5,510 nt of DNA from assembly GCA_045132495.1 (NCBI GenBank), contig JBGUSK010000089.1, forward strand, positions 1-5,510, given 5' to 3'. The first letter of the stretch is position 1. Each line of letters begins with the position of its first letter. Under the pieces are notes generated by a model that was not told the origin of the DNA, searched no databases, and worked only from the letters and a program-made list of their open reading frames with translations. The translations under genes and the position numbers were made by a program. Positions 5,295 through 5,510 of this stretch are shown one piece after another. Origin of the DNA: UBA11524 sp045132495. Its GTDB lineage: Bacteria; Bacillota; Clostridia; Christensenellales; Aristaeellaceae.

Positions 5295-5510
5295 TCGTAT
5301 CCTCCTGCTTTATTGCTGAGAGTATCGTATTGATTCCCTCCACCAATTCCGCCTGAGAGCTTGTGCGGAGCTCTTCGCCGGTATGATAAGGTGTGCCAGA
5401 CTGGTTTACAGCCCATTGTCCGTCACGATCTATCGCCACAACCTCTCGCGCCTGTTCGTGTTGATAGACACCTGTACCAAACCCGCTGGCCCATTTGGCA
5501 GGGTACGCAA
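5287..5510 (-). CDS. C-terminal part of an unidentified protein (5' end outside window)
   Basis: An open minus-strand frame enters from the right edge and gives 73 residues before TAA (5289-5287), starting AYPAKWASGFGTGVYQHEQA and ending AIKQEDTNE. It contains a plausible folded stretch, VVAIDRDGQWAVNQSGTPYH, then a helix-prone acidic tail. I do not recognise the family. It is judged real because its stop overlaps the start of the next gene (TAA within the ATGAATAA overlap, 8 bases) and that gene's AGGAGG lies inside its last codons, a typical coupled operon layout. Its neighbour suggests a conjugative or phage-like element. No motif allows a function to be named. Confidence 0.65.
   Translation of the reverse strand, partial: AYPAKWASGFGTGVYQHEQAREVVAIDRDGQWAVNQSGTPYHTGEELRTSSQAELVEGINTILSAIKQEDTNE
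5301..5306 (-). promoter_or_regulatory. Strong ribosome binding site of the truncated mobile-element gene
   Basis: A perfect AGGAGG lies 6 nt before ATG 5294-5292, inside the 3' end of the upstream gene. It is the best Shine-Dalgarno in the window and the main reason to accept this minus-strand gene as genuine despite its short, cut reading frame. Confidence 0.8.

Noticed and set aside
5037..5356. Plus-strand frames of 98 and 67 codons in the right part of the window
   Set aside because: They are antisense to the two coupled minus-strand genes and lack ribosome binding sites. The minus-strand reading has AGGAGG, a stop-start overlap and a recognisable motif block.

Overview
The window looks like chromosome from a gut-type Clostridia (Firmicutes) with moderately high GC. 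The evidence is the two-subunit iron-sulfur L-serine dehydratase, the strong AGGAGG-type ribosome binding sites, the consensus sigma-A promoters, and a mobile-element gene of a kind I associate with gut Firmicutes. The genus cannot be named from the sequence alone.

Region 1 (1-2260, minus strand) is a compact operon read right to left: sdaAB (L-serine dehydratase beta subunit), a ComF-family phosphoribosyltransferase gene, then sdaAA (alpha subunit, cut by the left edge just before its natural end). sdaAB and comF overlap by 4 bases (ATGA). The comF stop codon lies inside the sdaAA ribosome binding site, so all three genes look translationally coupled. A TTGACC-17-TACAAT promoter lies upstream. 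The alpha and beta subunits together convert L-serine to pyruvate and ammonia. The comF gene between them is unexpected.

Region 2 (2260-2830) begins with a perfect-consensus promoter, preceded by an A/T-rich stretch, that drives a complete tRNA-Ser(GGA) with encoded CCA. Two terminator-like hairpins follow. Next come an 82-nt element with perfect 14-bp inverted ends, a block of short direct repeats, and a near-consensus promoter with one small palindrome at its -35 and another at its expected start site.

Region 3 (2827 to about 4980, plus strand) is a large gene for a protein with an N-terminal phospholipase D-like domain and an SF2 helicase core. It sits just downstream of the tRNA gene, a common place for genomic islands.

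Region 4 (about 4980-5510, minus strand) holds parts of two overlapping genes of what looks like a different mobile element. The upstream one is cut by the right window edge. The downstream one starts with an excellent ribosome binding site but loses its reading sense at about 4980. The helicase stops resembling itself at the same point: its last 32 codons are antisense to the minus-strand gene. Two truncated genes therefore meet tail to tail at a sharp junction, which is either a real rearrangement or a chimeric assembly. This junction and the structured DNA before the helicase are the main points of interest. I do not see proof of a complete, new biological system here.
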